Shown: positions 1-4,732 of the stretch, piece after piece
How positions within the stretch are numbered: the stretch's first letter is position 1
Layout of the letters: the number at the start of each line of letters is the position of its first letter
From: Phycisphaerae bacterium
GTDB taxonomy: Bacteria; Planctomycetota; Phycisphaerae; Sedimentisphaerales; Anaerohalosphaeraceae
NCBI GenBank assembly: GCA_021736615.1
Contig: JAIPFN010000006.1
Span: 1-7,757, forward strand
Length of the DNA stretch: 7,757 bases
Direction of reading: 5' to 3'
The notes under the pieces: generated by a model
What the model was told of the DNA's origin: nothing
Database searches by the model: none
What the model saw: only the letters and a program-made list of their open reading frames with translations
Position numbers and translations under genes: made by a program

Positions 1-257
1 CTATTCACTTTCAATTTGCCACCATCAATAGCAAGTTGGCCTCCCAAATCGAAAGACACACCGCTGAACAACTCTACCAATCCATTATCATTAATTTTAA
101 CGAGACCATCTGCGCCAATTTCTAATGTGCTGTACACTGGCCAATAATCAAGCCCTGTAAATCCCGGACTAACAGTTCCAGATACTTCAATCGGATCAGC
201 ATATACAAGATTCGATAATAGACATGTCAACAACGCAAGGATTACAGACTTTCGCAT
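1..257 (-). CDS. Secreted protein of unknown function, N-terminal part only
   Basis: I do not recognise the family. About 85 residues are visible before the window edge cuts the C-terminus. The N-terminus is a good Sec signal peptide: basic MRKS, a hydrophobic stretch (VILALLTCLLSNL) and a likely signal peptidase I site after VYA, before DPIEV. The mature part is acidic and rich in Gly, Val, Leu and Asp, with short strand-like phrases (LEIGADGLVKIND, LGGQLAIDGGKLKV). These resemble the beta-solenoid-like repeats of planctomycete surface or PEP-CTERM proteins, but the sorting signal would lie outside the window. Two in-frame ATGs exist, at 263 and 257. I chose 257 because the Shine-Dalgarno GGGAGA (269-264) directly abuts the upstream ATG but sits 6 nt from this one. 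It lies downstream of the integrase on the same strand, so it may be cargo of the integrated element. The reading frame and export are well supported; the function is unknown. Confidence 0.7.
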   Translation of the reverse strand, partial: MRKSVILALLTCLLSNLVYADPIEVSGTVSPGFTGLDYWPVYSTLEIGADGLVKINDNGLVELFSGVSFDLGGQLAIDGGKLKVN

Positions 258-698
258 CACCATTCTCCCAAATTAATCAGTTATTTCTTTATTATTTGAG
301 CACTGATTTAAACTTTTCAATAATATAGGTTGTTCTTTCCATTTCATCTTTTCTCAACTCCAAGTAGTCCGCAGACGCCACGATCACAGTACACCCATGC
401 TATCTCTGCAAAGGATTTTGTGAATGGATCGAAAATATCCTTACTTTCGAATCCTTCTCCGCTGTTAGTTAATAGCGAGGTCACAAAAAGATAGAGTTAG
501 TTCATTTTATATAAAAACCGCTGTTATTTCAAGTATTTATCGGACATTCCAGAAAAGCAGTGGCAATAGATTAATTCCAAAAGAAGACAGAGTAATTCAT
601 ATCTTGTTTTGGAATAAGGATTTACATTTAATCTGTTACGAAATAACTGCATCACATTTTTGTTAGTTTTTTATTGTGTTCTGATAGTTTTTAGGGTT
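258..698. other. AT-rich intergenic region with no convincing gene
   Basis: This stretch lies between the integrase stop and the secreted-protein start. It is clearly AT-rich. The only open stretch I noted is on the minus strand at 484-344: 46 residues from a possible GTG, ending in GLLGVEKR. It has no clear ribosome binding site and could be a decayed gene fragment. It also contains the inverted repeat at 574-615. I found no RNA gene and no copy of the tRNA-Asn 3' end that would mark a second attachment site. Confidence 0.5.
574..615. repeat. Inverted repeat, 14-nt arms, one mismatch
   Basis: The arm ATTCCAAAAGAAGA (574-587) is the reverse complement of TCTTGTTTTGGAAT (602-615) at 13 of 14 positions; the exception is G583 against G606. 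The loop is 14 nt. It lies 84 bases beyond the integrase stop in the direction of integrase transcription. It could form an RNA hairpin that protects or ends the integrase transcript, but it lacks the GC-rich stem and U-run of an intrinsic terminator. It could also be a protein-binding dyad. Confidence 0.5.
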
Positions 699-1937
699 TT
701 ATCCAACCTGAGACATAATATCCGCTGCTTTTTCATAATCCAGTTCGGCATACACCTCTGTTACAGTAGGAGAGCTATGCCCCAGAATTACACGGGCTGC
801 ATCTATTCCAAACTCTTTCCTCAAAAAAGTGGCTGCTGTGTGCCTTAGCCGGTTTGGTGCCCAGCGGTATTTTTTCCGCCAGTCTTTCAACTCATCCTTA
901 TTTAATCCTTCCGGCGGCGGAAATGCTTTGTCTGTGCCCCGATGAATCGCATTTTCATAGGTATCTGTCGTGTAATGCTCACCAGGTTGCTTTTGGGGCC
1001 TGTGTTTACGTTTGTAGGGCGTATATCGCTTGGTGGTTGCATTGGCCCTGCGTTGGGCGTACATCTCCTCTTTGGCCTTCCGAGGGCTGAAAAGGTAGGC
1101 CTCCGGTTCAACGTTCAAAAACGGTATCAAAGTTTTTTGTGCTTGTGGCCCCAGGAAAATCACTCGTTCCCGACCATGATGCTCGGTTTTATGGGTATAG
1201 GGTATATATTTCCAGATATTTCCGGATTGGTCGATATCACAACGCCGCATAATCGTCACTTCTGCGGGTCTCATACCGGTATAAAGCTGTAGTCGAATCA
1301 TGGCTGCAACATACCGATTGGCATGTTTGAGCGTGGCTTCTACAAGCTCCATCGGTACCGGTTTTACGGGTTTACTTTCTGGGGCAGCAGTTCGCCCTCG
1401 TTTTAGGCCGGGAACCGTTTGAAGAGCATGGAAAATCTCAGCCGAAATCATCTCATTGGCAACACCCCATTTGAAAAACTGCTTTACACGGGATAATTTC
1501 TTATTGATGACCTGCCGTGAAAATCCACCTTCAACCAGCATTTCACGATAAGTTTTCAAAGCAAGCGGCCCAAAATCTTTTGCGGGATAGGTCCCATAGG
1601 TTTGCAGCAGTGGGGTAAGAGCCGCTTTGATGTTCGCAACCTCTCTGGTTTGCTTGCCGTTTTTGACATAATATGTCTGTGCATGTTCCCAATACGGCAG
1701 AAATACTTCATTGATTGTTATATCCAAAGGGATTCTTGGAGGTGTTCCAGTTGGCCCATTTGGGGGAAGCTGTTTCTGGCAGGCAAGCCATTCCTGAATA
1801 ACGACTTTATACCGATCACGGCTTTCATCGGTATTGTGGATACCCAAATAAATATCACGCCCATTGAGCGTAACAACAGCCTGGCCGGATGCTTTGTGGA
1901 GACGGTAGGATGGAAAACGATTGTTTAATTTTGGCAT
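699..1937 (-). CDS. Tyrosine recombinase / phage-type integrase
   Basis: A site-specific recombinase of 412 aa that would insert and, with helpers, excise a mobile element. An N-terminal arm-binding-like segment (about 8-50: SYRLHKASGQAVVTLNGRDI) is followed by a helical core-binding domain (about 72-175) and a catalytic domain (about 195-405). Visible active-site residues are R223 (TGMRPAE), a likely beta-lysine K250 (THKTEHHG), R365 (PNRLRHT), H387 (LGHSS) and nucleophile Y396 (VTEVYAELD). The box II position that is usually His is Asn362, as I recall from planctomycete integrases. A basic insert at about 290-355 precedes box II. The ATG at 1937 has a good Shine-Dalgarno AAAGGA (1950-1945) 7 nt away. 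The 5' end faces the 3' end of tRNA-Asn, 116 bases off, the standard arrangement for a tRNA-targeting integrase. All catalytic residues are present and no frameshift is seen, so it is probably functional. Confidence 0.95.
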   Translation of the reverse strand: MPKLNNRFPSYRLHKASGQAVVTLNGRDIYLGIHNTDESRDRYKVVIQEWLACQKQLPPNGPTGTPPRIPLDITINEVFLPYWEHAQTYYVKNGKQTREVANIKAALTPLLQTYGTYPAKDFGPLALKTYREMLVEGGFSRQVINKKLSRVKQFFKWGVANEMISAEIFHALQTVPGLKRGRTAAPESKPVKPVPMELVEATLKHANRYVAAMIRLQLYTGMRPAEVTIMRRCDIDQSGNIWKYIPYTHKTEHHGRERVIFLGPQAQKTLIPFLNVEPEAYLFSPRKAKEEMYAQRRANATTKRYTPYKRKHRPQKQPGEHYTTDTYENAIHRGTDKAFPPPEGLNKDELKDWRKKYRWAPNRLRHTAATFLRKEFGIDAARVILGHSSPTVTEVYAELDYEKAADIMSQVG

Positions 1938-1957
1938 TGTACGGTCCTTTCTTTCTC

Positions 1958-1983
1958 AGAAAAACGGTATATACCGTTTTTCT
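1958..1983. promoter_or_regulatory. 26-bp perfect palindrome upstream of the integrase
   Basis: The arm AGAAAAACGGTAT (1958-1970) is exactly reverse-complementary to 1971-1983. It lies 21 bases upstream of the integrase start codon and overlaps its Shine-Dalgarno approach. A TATATA at its centre could double as a -10 box, although I see no good -35 at the right distance. It could be an operator that represses integrase expression. Alternatively it could be a bidirectional intrinsic terminator (11-bp stem, ATAT loop, T5 on either strand) that ends tRNA-Asn transcription before the integrase. The sequence does not decide between these. Confidence 0.6.
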
Positions 1984-2018
1984 CGACTTAAAGGCCGCAC
2001 TGCCAATCGCTGACAGGT

Positions 2019-2035
2019 TATCGTAAATTACGATA
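2019..2035. promoter_or_regulatory. 17-bp palindrome near the tRNA 3' end
   Basis: TATCGTAA and TTACGATA flank a single central A (2027), giving perfect 8-bp arms. It overlaps a second small palindrome, CGATATCG (2031-2038). It lies 19 bases from the tRNA-Asn 3' end, within the expected attachment region, so binding by the integrase, an excisionase or a repressor is plausible. Nothing in the sequence identifies the protein. Confidence 0.45.
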
Positions 2036-2053
2036 TCGGCGTTACTTACAAAA

Positions 2054-2126
2054 CTCCCCGAGTAGGGTTCGAACCTACGACCTAGCGGTTAACAGCCGCT
2101 CGCTCTACCAATTGAGCTATCGGGGA
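2054..2126 (-). tRNA. tRNA-Asn (anticodon GTT)
   Basis: A complete 73-nt cloverleaf on the minus strand. The acceptor stem TCCCCGA/TCGGGGA is fully paired. The D stem is GCTC/GAGC with loop AATTGGTA. The anticodon stem AGCGG/CCGCT carries loop CTGTTAA (anticodon GTT). The variable loop is AGGTC. The T stem GTAGG/CCTAC carries loop TTCGAAC, and the discriminator is G73. A U1-A72 pair with G73 fits bacterial tRNA-Asn. CCA is not encoded (TTT follows), so it must be added after transcription. It appears to be the last element of a transcript that begins with three half-copies of itself. Its 3' end is the presumed integration target of the neighbouring integrase and has been left intact. Confidence 0.97.
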
Positions 2127-2167
2127 ATAGCTTGGATTTTATTAACTTTTCAACTCGAAGCATCAAT

Positions 2168-2221
2168 CTAGCGGTTAATCAGCCTTCGGCTGACTCGCTC
2201 TACCAATTGAGCTATCGAGGA
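2168..2221 (-). pseudogene. tRNA-Asn 5'-half copy A (nearest the true tRNA)
   Basis: It keeps the D arm (GCTC, AATTGGTA, GAGC) and the TTAACCGCTAG segment of tRNA-Asn, but the anticodon arm is replaced by the perfect hairpin TCAGCC-GAA-GGCTGA. The 5' acceptor strand has one change (TCCTCGA for TCCCCGA). There is no T arm and no complementary 3' acceptor strand, so it cannot be a working tRNA. Confidence 0.85.
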
Positions 2222-2262
2222 ATAGCTTGGATTTTATTAACTTTTCAACTCGAAACATCAAT

Positions 2263-2316
2263 CTAGCGGTTAATCAGCCTTCGGCTGACTCGCTCTACCA
2301 ATTGAGCTATCGGGGA
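2263..2316 (-). pseudogene. tRNA-Asn 5'-half copy B
   Basis: It has the same structure as copy A with an unchanged acceptor strand TCCCCGA. The D arm is intact and the inserted hairpin is TCAGCC-GAA-GGCTGA. After CCGCTAG the sequence changes to ATTGATGCTTCGAGTTG. This holds a TTCGA-like motif, but no T stem forms and no 3' acceptor strand follows. Confidence 0.85.
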
Positions 2317-2356
2317 ATAGCCTATTTTTATTAACTTTTGACCTCGAAGCATCAAT

Positions 2357-2410
2357 CTAGCGGTTAATCAGCCTTTGGCTGACTCGCTCTACCAATTGAG
2401 CTATCGGGGA
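2357..2410 (-). pseudogene. tRNA-Asn 5'-half copy C (first transcribed)
   Basis: The acceptor strand TCCCCGA and D arm are intact, and the inserted hairpin has an AAA loop (TCAGCC-AAA-GGCTGA). Downstream, TTGAT and GTCAA could pair around GCTTCGAG, giving a weak T-arm-like hairpin not seen in copies A and B. The 3' acceptor strand is absent. Its 5' end lies about 19 bases downstream of the -10 of the promoter at 2429-2456. Confidence 0.85.
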
Positions 2411-2428
2411 ATAGTAATCAGACGGGAC

Positions 2429-2456
2429 ATTATCTATATCTGGAGGAGTTTGTCAA
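2429..2456 (-). promoter_or_regulatory. Strong sigma70-type promoter for the tRNA-Asn array
   Basis: On the minus strand there is a perfect -35 TTGACA (2456-2451), a 16-bp spacer and a -10 GATAAT (2434-2429, 5 of 6). The expected start near 2422 is about 12 bases before the 5' end of half-tRNA copy C. Upstream of the -35 lies a run of nine A residues on this strand (2475-2467) and further A/T-rich DNA to about 2500, in the position of an UP element of a stable-RNA promoter. This implies that the three half-copies and the true tRNA share one precursor. Confidence 0.75.
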
Positions 2457-2503
2457 GCCTTCATTGTTTTTTTTTAATTATTATGTAAAATTTTTCTGAA
2501 CTC

Positions 2504-2532
2504 TGGACAAAATAATTGCGATTAGGTACTAT
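2504..2532 (+). promoter_or_regulatory. Candidate promoter of the kinase-phosphatase-fluoride operon
   Basis: TGGACA (2504-2509, 5 of 6 to the -35 consensus), a 17-bp spacer, then TACTAT (2527-2532, 4 of 6 to the -10). The start would be near 2539, giving a leader of roughly 95 nt. The -10 is embedded in the 10-bp palindrome ACTATATAGT (2528-2537), and a near-copy of that motif (TACTATGTAG) recurs at 2584-2593 in the leader, so an operator is possible. The promoter diverges from the tRNA array promoter across the shared A/T-rich block at 2461-2500. I looked for a fluoride riboswitch in the leader because of the downstream crcB and did not find a convincing one. Confidence 0.5.
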
Positions 2533-2632
2533 ATAGTCGGATGATGCGGCATAGCGGTGAAGGTGTAGGCAAGTTACCTTGAATACTATGTAGCTCCTTT
2601 TTTACAATTACTTAGGCGATCGCAGAGTTTAA

Positions 2633-3469
2633 ATGAACAATCAGATTCTAGATATAGATGGTTTTACCATAATAAAAAATATTGGTACCGGTGCACGAAC
2701 GACAATCTACCTGGCCAGAGATGAGGCCACGAAGGAGAAAGTCGCTCTCAAACGCGCAATTCTGGAAAACCCGGAAGATATTCGCATTTTTGAGCAAATC
2801 GAAAACGAATACAAGGTTTCGCAGAATATCGACCACCCCTATATCCGCAAATGCTACAAGATCATCAAGAAGCGCAAACGCCTGAAGGTCAACGAAGTTC
2901 TGCTCTCTATGGAGTTGTTCGAGGGTCGATCTCTTGAAGAGTCCAATTCTTTCAGCCTCGTCGACATTCTGCTGATATTCAGGATGATCGCCACCGCCCT
3001 TAATGGAATGCACCAGAGAGGCTATGTTCACTGCGATATTAAACCCAATAACATTCTCATCAGCGATGAAGGATCCATAAAAATAATCGACCTGGGGCAA
3101 AGCTGCAAAATCGGCGCCATCAAATCCCGTATTCAGGGAACGCCCGACTATATCGCTCCCGAACAGGTCCACAAGCAGCACCTCAGTCACCGCACCGACA
3201 TCTTTAACTTCGGTGCCACAATGTACTGGGCACTTACGGGCAAAAACGTCCCGACACTTATTCCGCAGAAAACCGACATCGGAATGCCTGTCAACAAAGT
3301 CAAGGAGTTCCGTACTCCCCGCCAGGTTTACAAACAAATCCCAAAAAAAGTTTCTGATATAGTAATGAGATGTGTCGAGGAAAAACCGGCTAAGCGGCCG
3401 GAAAATATGGCTGAGATCATCGCTACGTTTGACGGACTTATCAGGGATATTTTTAACACAAAAGGCTAA
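2633..3469 (+). CDS. Soluble Ser/Thr protein kinase (Hanks type, non-RD)
   Basis: A 278-aa eukaryotic-like kinase that is essentially only the catalytic domain. No transmembrane or sensor domain is seen, so it should be cytosolic. Motifs in order: glycine loop GTGARTTIY (18-26), ATP lysine K40 in VALK, alpha-C glutamate in EQIENEYK (about 54-61), catalytic loop HCDIKPNN (133-140, with D135, K137 and N140), metal-binding DLG (153-155), activation-segment GTPDYIAPE (169-177), TDIFNFG (188-194) and the late Arg in KRPEN (255). All catalytic residues are present. The HRD arginine is Cys134, making it a non-RD kinase, a class usually not switched on by activation-loop phosphorylation. The start ATG has only a weak ribosome site (AGAG). 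It is the first gene of an apparent operon, 4 nt before the phosphatase, which suggests an antagonistic pair. Its substrates are unknown. Confidence 0.93.
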   Translation: MNNQILDIDGFTIIKNIGTGARTTIYLARDEATKEKVALKRAILENPEDIRIFEQIENEYKVSQNIDHPYIRKCYKIIKKRKRLKVNEVLLSMELFEGRSLEESNSFSLVDILLIFRMIATALNGMHQRGYVHCDIKPNNILISDEGSIKIIDLGQSCKIGAIKSRIQGTPDYIAPEQVHKQHLSHRTDIFNFGATMYWALTGKNVPTLIPQKTDIGMPVNKVKEFRTPRQVYKQIPKKVSDIVMRCVEEKPAKRPENMAEIIATFDGLIRDIFNTKG

Positions 3470-3473
3470 ATGA

Positions 3474-4325
3474 ATGGCTCAAAAGACCATTGACCTTTGC
3501 AATACGGCAGCAGAGTTAAATTACTCAGATAAACTCCGCCAGGGCAATATCATAGAGTTGCCCCCAAAGGGCAGGCTCATTGTCACCGGCGACCTTCACG
3601 GGCACAAAAAAAACTTCAAGAGAATCAAAGCTTTTGCAGACCTGGCCAACAACGGCGACACACACCTCATCTTTCAGGAAATTCTCCACGGCGGCGATGA
3701 AGACCCCCACGGCGGGTGCCTGTCCTTTTTATTGTTCTTCGATATTTTAAAGTTAAAGTTAAAGTTCCCTGACCAGGTTCACCTGATTATGGGAAACCAC
3801 GATACAGCGATAGTTACTGACAGCGATGTGATCAAAGGCGGCAAGGAGATGAACGAGGCTTTCAAAACTTCGCTGCGAAAGTTCTTTAAAGAGAATTTTG
3901 AGGAAGTTAACGAGGCGATTAAAGAGTATCTACTCTCTCAATGCCTCGCCGTCAGGACCACCTCCGGGATATGGGTTTCGCATTCTATCCCTGCCGACCG
4001 TTTTATCAGCGACTTCGACCATGAAGTATTCGACAGGGAACTTTTTCCCGACGACCTTCTCCGCGGAGAACCTGCCTATTTACTGACCTGGGGCAGAAAG
4101 CACAGTCAGGAAAAACTCGACGAGTTTGCAAAAGCTCTCAAAGTTAAAACATTGATCCTCGGACACCAGAAACAGGATACAGGTTTTACCAAAGCCGGAG
4201 AAAACCTGATAATCCTGACCTCCGAACACAACCACGGCTGCCTGATAGTTTTCGACATCGAAAAACAATACACCACCGACGAACTCGTAGAATGCATAGT
4301 CCCGCTTGCGTCAGTCGAGGCATAA
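3474..4325 (+). CDS. Calcineurin-like metallophosphoesterase, probable protein phosphatase
   Basis: A 283-aa two-metal phosphoesterase. Motifs: GDLHGH (39-44; D40 and H42 bind metal), a degenerate second motif GGDEDPHG (73-80, D75 as bridging metal ligand), GNHD (107-110), VSHS with H170, and GHQ with H231. This order fits the calcineurin/PPP superfamily. The canonical GDxxDRG is altered, with no Arg after the Asp, so it is a divergent branch, and a small-molecule or nucleotide substrate cannot be excluded. It has no signal peptide and no membrane segment. It follows the kinase by 4 nt; the start at 3474 has Shine-Dalgarno AAAGG (3461-3465) 8 nt away, inside the kinase's last codons. An earlier ATG at 3470 is in another frame and stops after seven codons. 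The context suggests that it reverses the kinase's phosphorylations. Confidence 0.88.
   Translation: MAQKTIDLCNTAAELNYSDKLRQGNIIELPPKGRLIVTGDLHGHKKNFKRIKAFADLANNGDTHLIFQEILHGGDEDPHGGCLSFLLFFDILKLKLKFPDQVHLIMGNHDTAIVTDSDVIKGGKEMNEAFKTSLRKFFKENFEEVNEAIKEYLLSQCLAVRTTSGIWVSHSIPADRFISDFDHEVFDRELFPDDLLRGEPAYLLTWGRKHSQEKLDEFAKALKVKTLILGHQKQDTGFTKAGENLIILTSEHNHGCLIVFDIEKQYTTDELVECIVPLASVEA
3747..3764 (+). repeat. Hexanucleotide repeat TTAAAG x3 inside the phosphatase gene
   Basis: Three perfect copies encode an alternating Leu-Lys run (KLKLK, residues 93-97) between the second and third metal motifs. Because the unit is six bases, copy-number change would add or remove two residues without shifting the frame. 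Confidence 0.7.
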
Positions 4326-4336
4326 AAAGTTTCACG

Positions 4337-4342
4337 AAAGGA
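4337..4342 (+). promoter_or_regulatory. Ribosome binding site that fixes a TTG start for crcB
   Basis: AAAGGA lies 5 nt before TTG at 4348. The in-frame ATG at 4306 would overlap the phosphatase by 20 nt and add 14 charged residues (RQSRHKKFHERT) that CrcB proteins do not carry, so the TTG start is preferred. Confidence 0.7.
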
Positions 4343-4347
4343 CAATT

Positions 4348-4731
4348 TTGCAGATTTTACTGATCGCCCTTGCCGGTTCCGTCGGTGCCCTTAGCAGATA
4401 CGGGCTTAGCACATTCATTTCGAACATTTCCGGGGACAAATTCGCTTTCGGCACACTGACCGTCAACGTTCTGGGATGTTTTCTTATCGGTTTTGTCATG
4501 CACGTCGCCCAAACGACCGATATTATCAGTGCAGATATGAAAATGGCCGTGACAGTTGGCTTTCTGGGGGCTTTGACCACCTTTTCGACTTTCAGCATCG
4601 AGACATACAAGTACATCGAAGACTCCCAGTGGCTCTTTGCCGGAACAAACATCGCTCTGAACGTCATACTCGGGCTTATTGCGACAATTTTAGGACTGGC
4701 AGCAGCCAGGTTGTTAGTTGGGGGTTCATAA
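4348..4731 (+). CDS. crcB: CrcB/Fluc fluoride channel
   Basis: A small inner-membrane channel that exports fluoride as a dual-topology dimer. It has 127 aa from the TTG start, the usual length for the family. Visible hallmarks are GSVGALSRYG (10-19, the GxxGAxxRY signature), the pore asparagine region TVNVLGCFLIGF (38-49), GFLGALTTFSTFSIET (71-86, with the phenylalanine-rich TTFSTF ion path) and a C-terminal hydrophobic helix (about 99-124). Four membrane helices fit the sequence. It follows the phosphatase by 22 nt and precedes the DUF190 gene by one nucleotide, so the two are likely co-translated. I saw no crcB-motif (fluoride) riboswitch just upstream, so any fluoride response would come from the operon promoter or its proteins. 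Only one crcB copy is present; a homodimer is enough in single-gene species. Confidence 0.95.
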   Translation: MQILLIALAGSVGALSRYGLSTFISNISGDKFAFGTLTVNVLGCFLIGFVMHVAQTTDIISADMKMAVTVGFLGALTTFSTFSIETYKYIEDSQWLFAGTNIALNVILGLIATILGLAAARLLVGGS

Positions 4732-4732
4732 A

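Larger units (their letters stand above)
2131..2414 (-). repeat. Three tandem ~95-bp repeats, each holding a 5' half of tRNA-Asn
   Basis: The units are 2131-2225 (95 bp), 2226-2320 (95 bp) and 2321-2414 (94 bp). Each has a 36-37-bp AT-rich spacer followed by 58 bp related to the 5' half of the adjacent tRNA-Asn. I count two differences between units one and two (positions 2160/2255 and 2218/2313), so they duplicated recently or are kept alike by conversion. Unit three differs more, mainly in its spacer. The 58-bp part matches the tRNA from the 5' acceptor strand through the D arm to the 3' side of the anticodon stem, with an added hairpin; the T arm and 3' acceptor strand are missing. The array is on the tRNA's upstream side, away from the integrase. 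Confidence 0.93.

Noticed and set aside
660..1928. Several plus-strand open frames across the integrase region
   Set aside because: They are antisense shadows of the integrase, with no ribosome sites or recognisable domains.
2168..2410. Three further complete tRNA genes, or tRNA genes with introns
   Set aside because: No complementary 3' acceptor strand or proper T arm follows any copy. The 9-nt net insertion is far too small for a self-splicing intron.
2131..2414. CRISPR array
   Set aside because: Units are about 95 bp with near-identical spacers and tRNA homology. There are no variable spacers, no 25-40-bp repeats and no cas genes.
2613..2620. GCGATCGC octamer (HIP1-like) before the kinase gene
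   Set aside because: A single occurrence of a palindrome that is abundant in cyanobacteria; nothing else here is cyanobacterial.
2540..2632. Possible fluoride riboswitch in the leader of the operon containing crcB
   Set aside because: GGATGATG and a GCTCCTTTTTT stretch loosely recall the crcB motif, but the closing P1 stem, the ACGC-hairpin and the pseudoknot partner could not be found. A covariance-model search would settle it.
4306..4347. ATG at 4306 as the crcB start
   Set aside because: It would overlap the phosphatase and add a charged N-terminus absent from CrcB proteins, while TTG at 4348 has a Shine-Dalgarno and yields the family-typical N-terminus.
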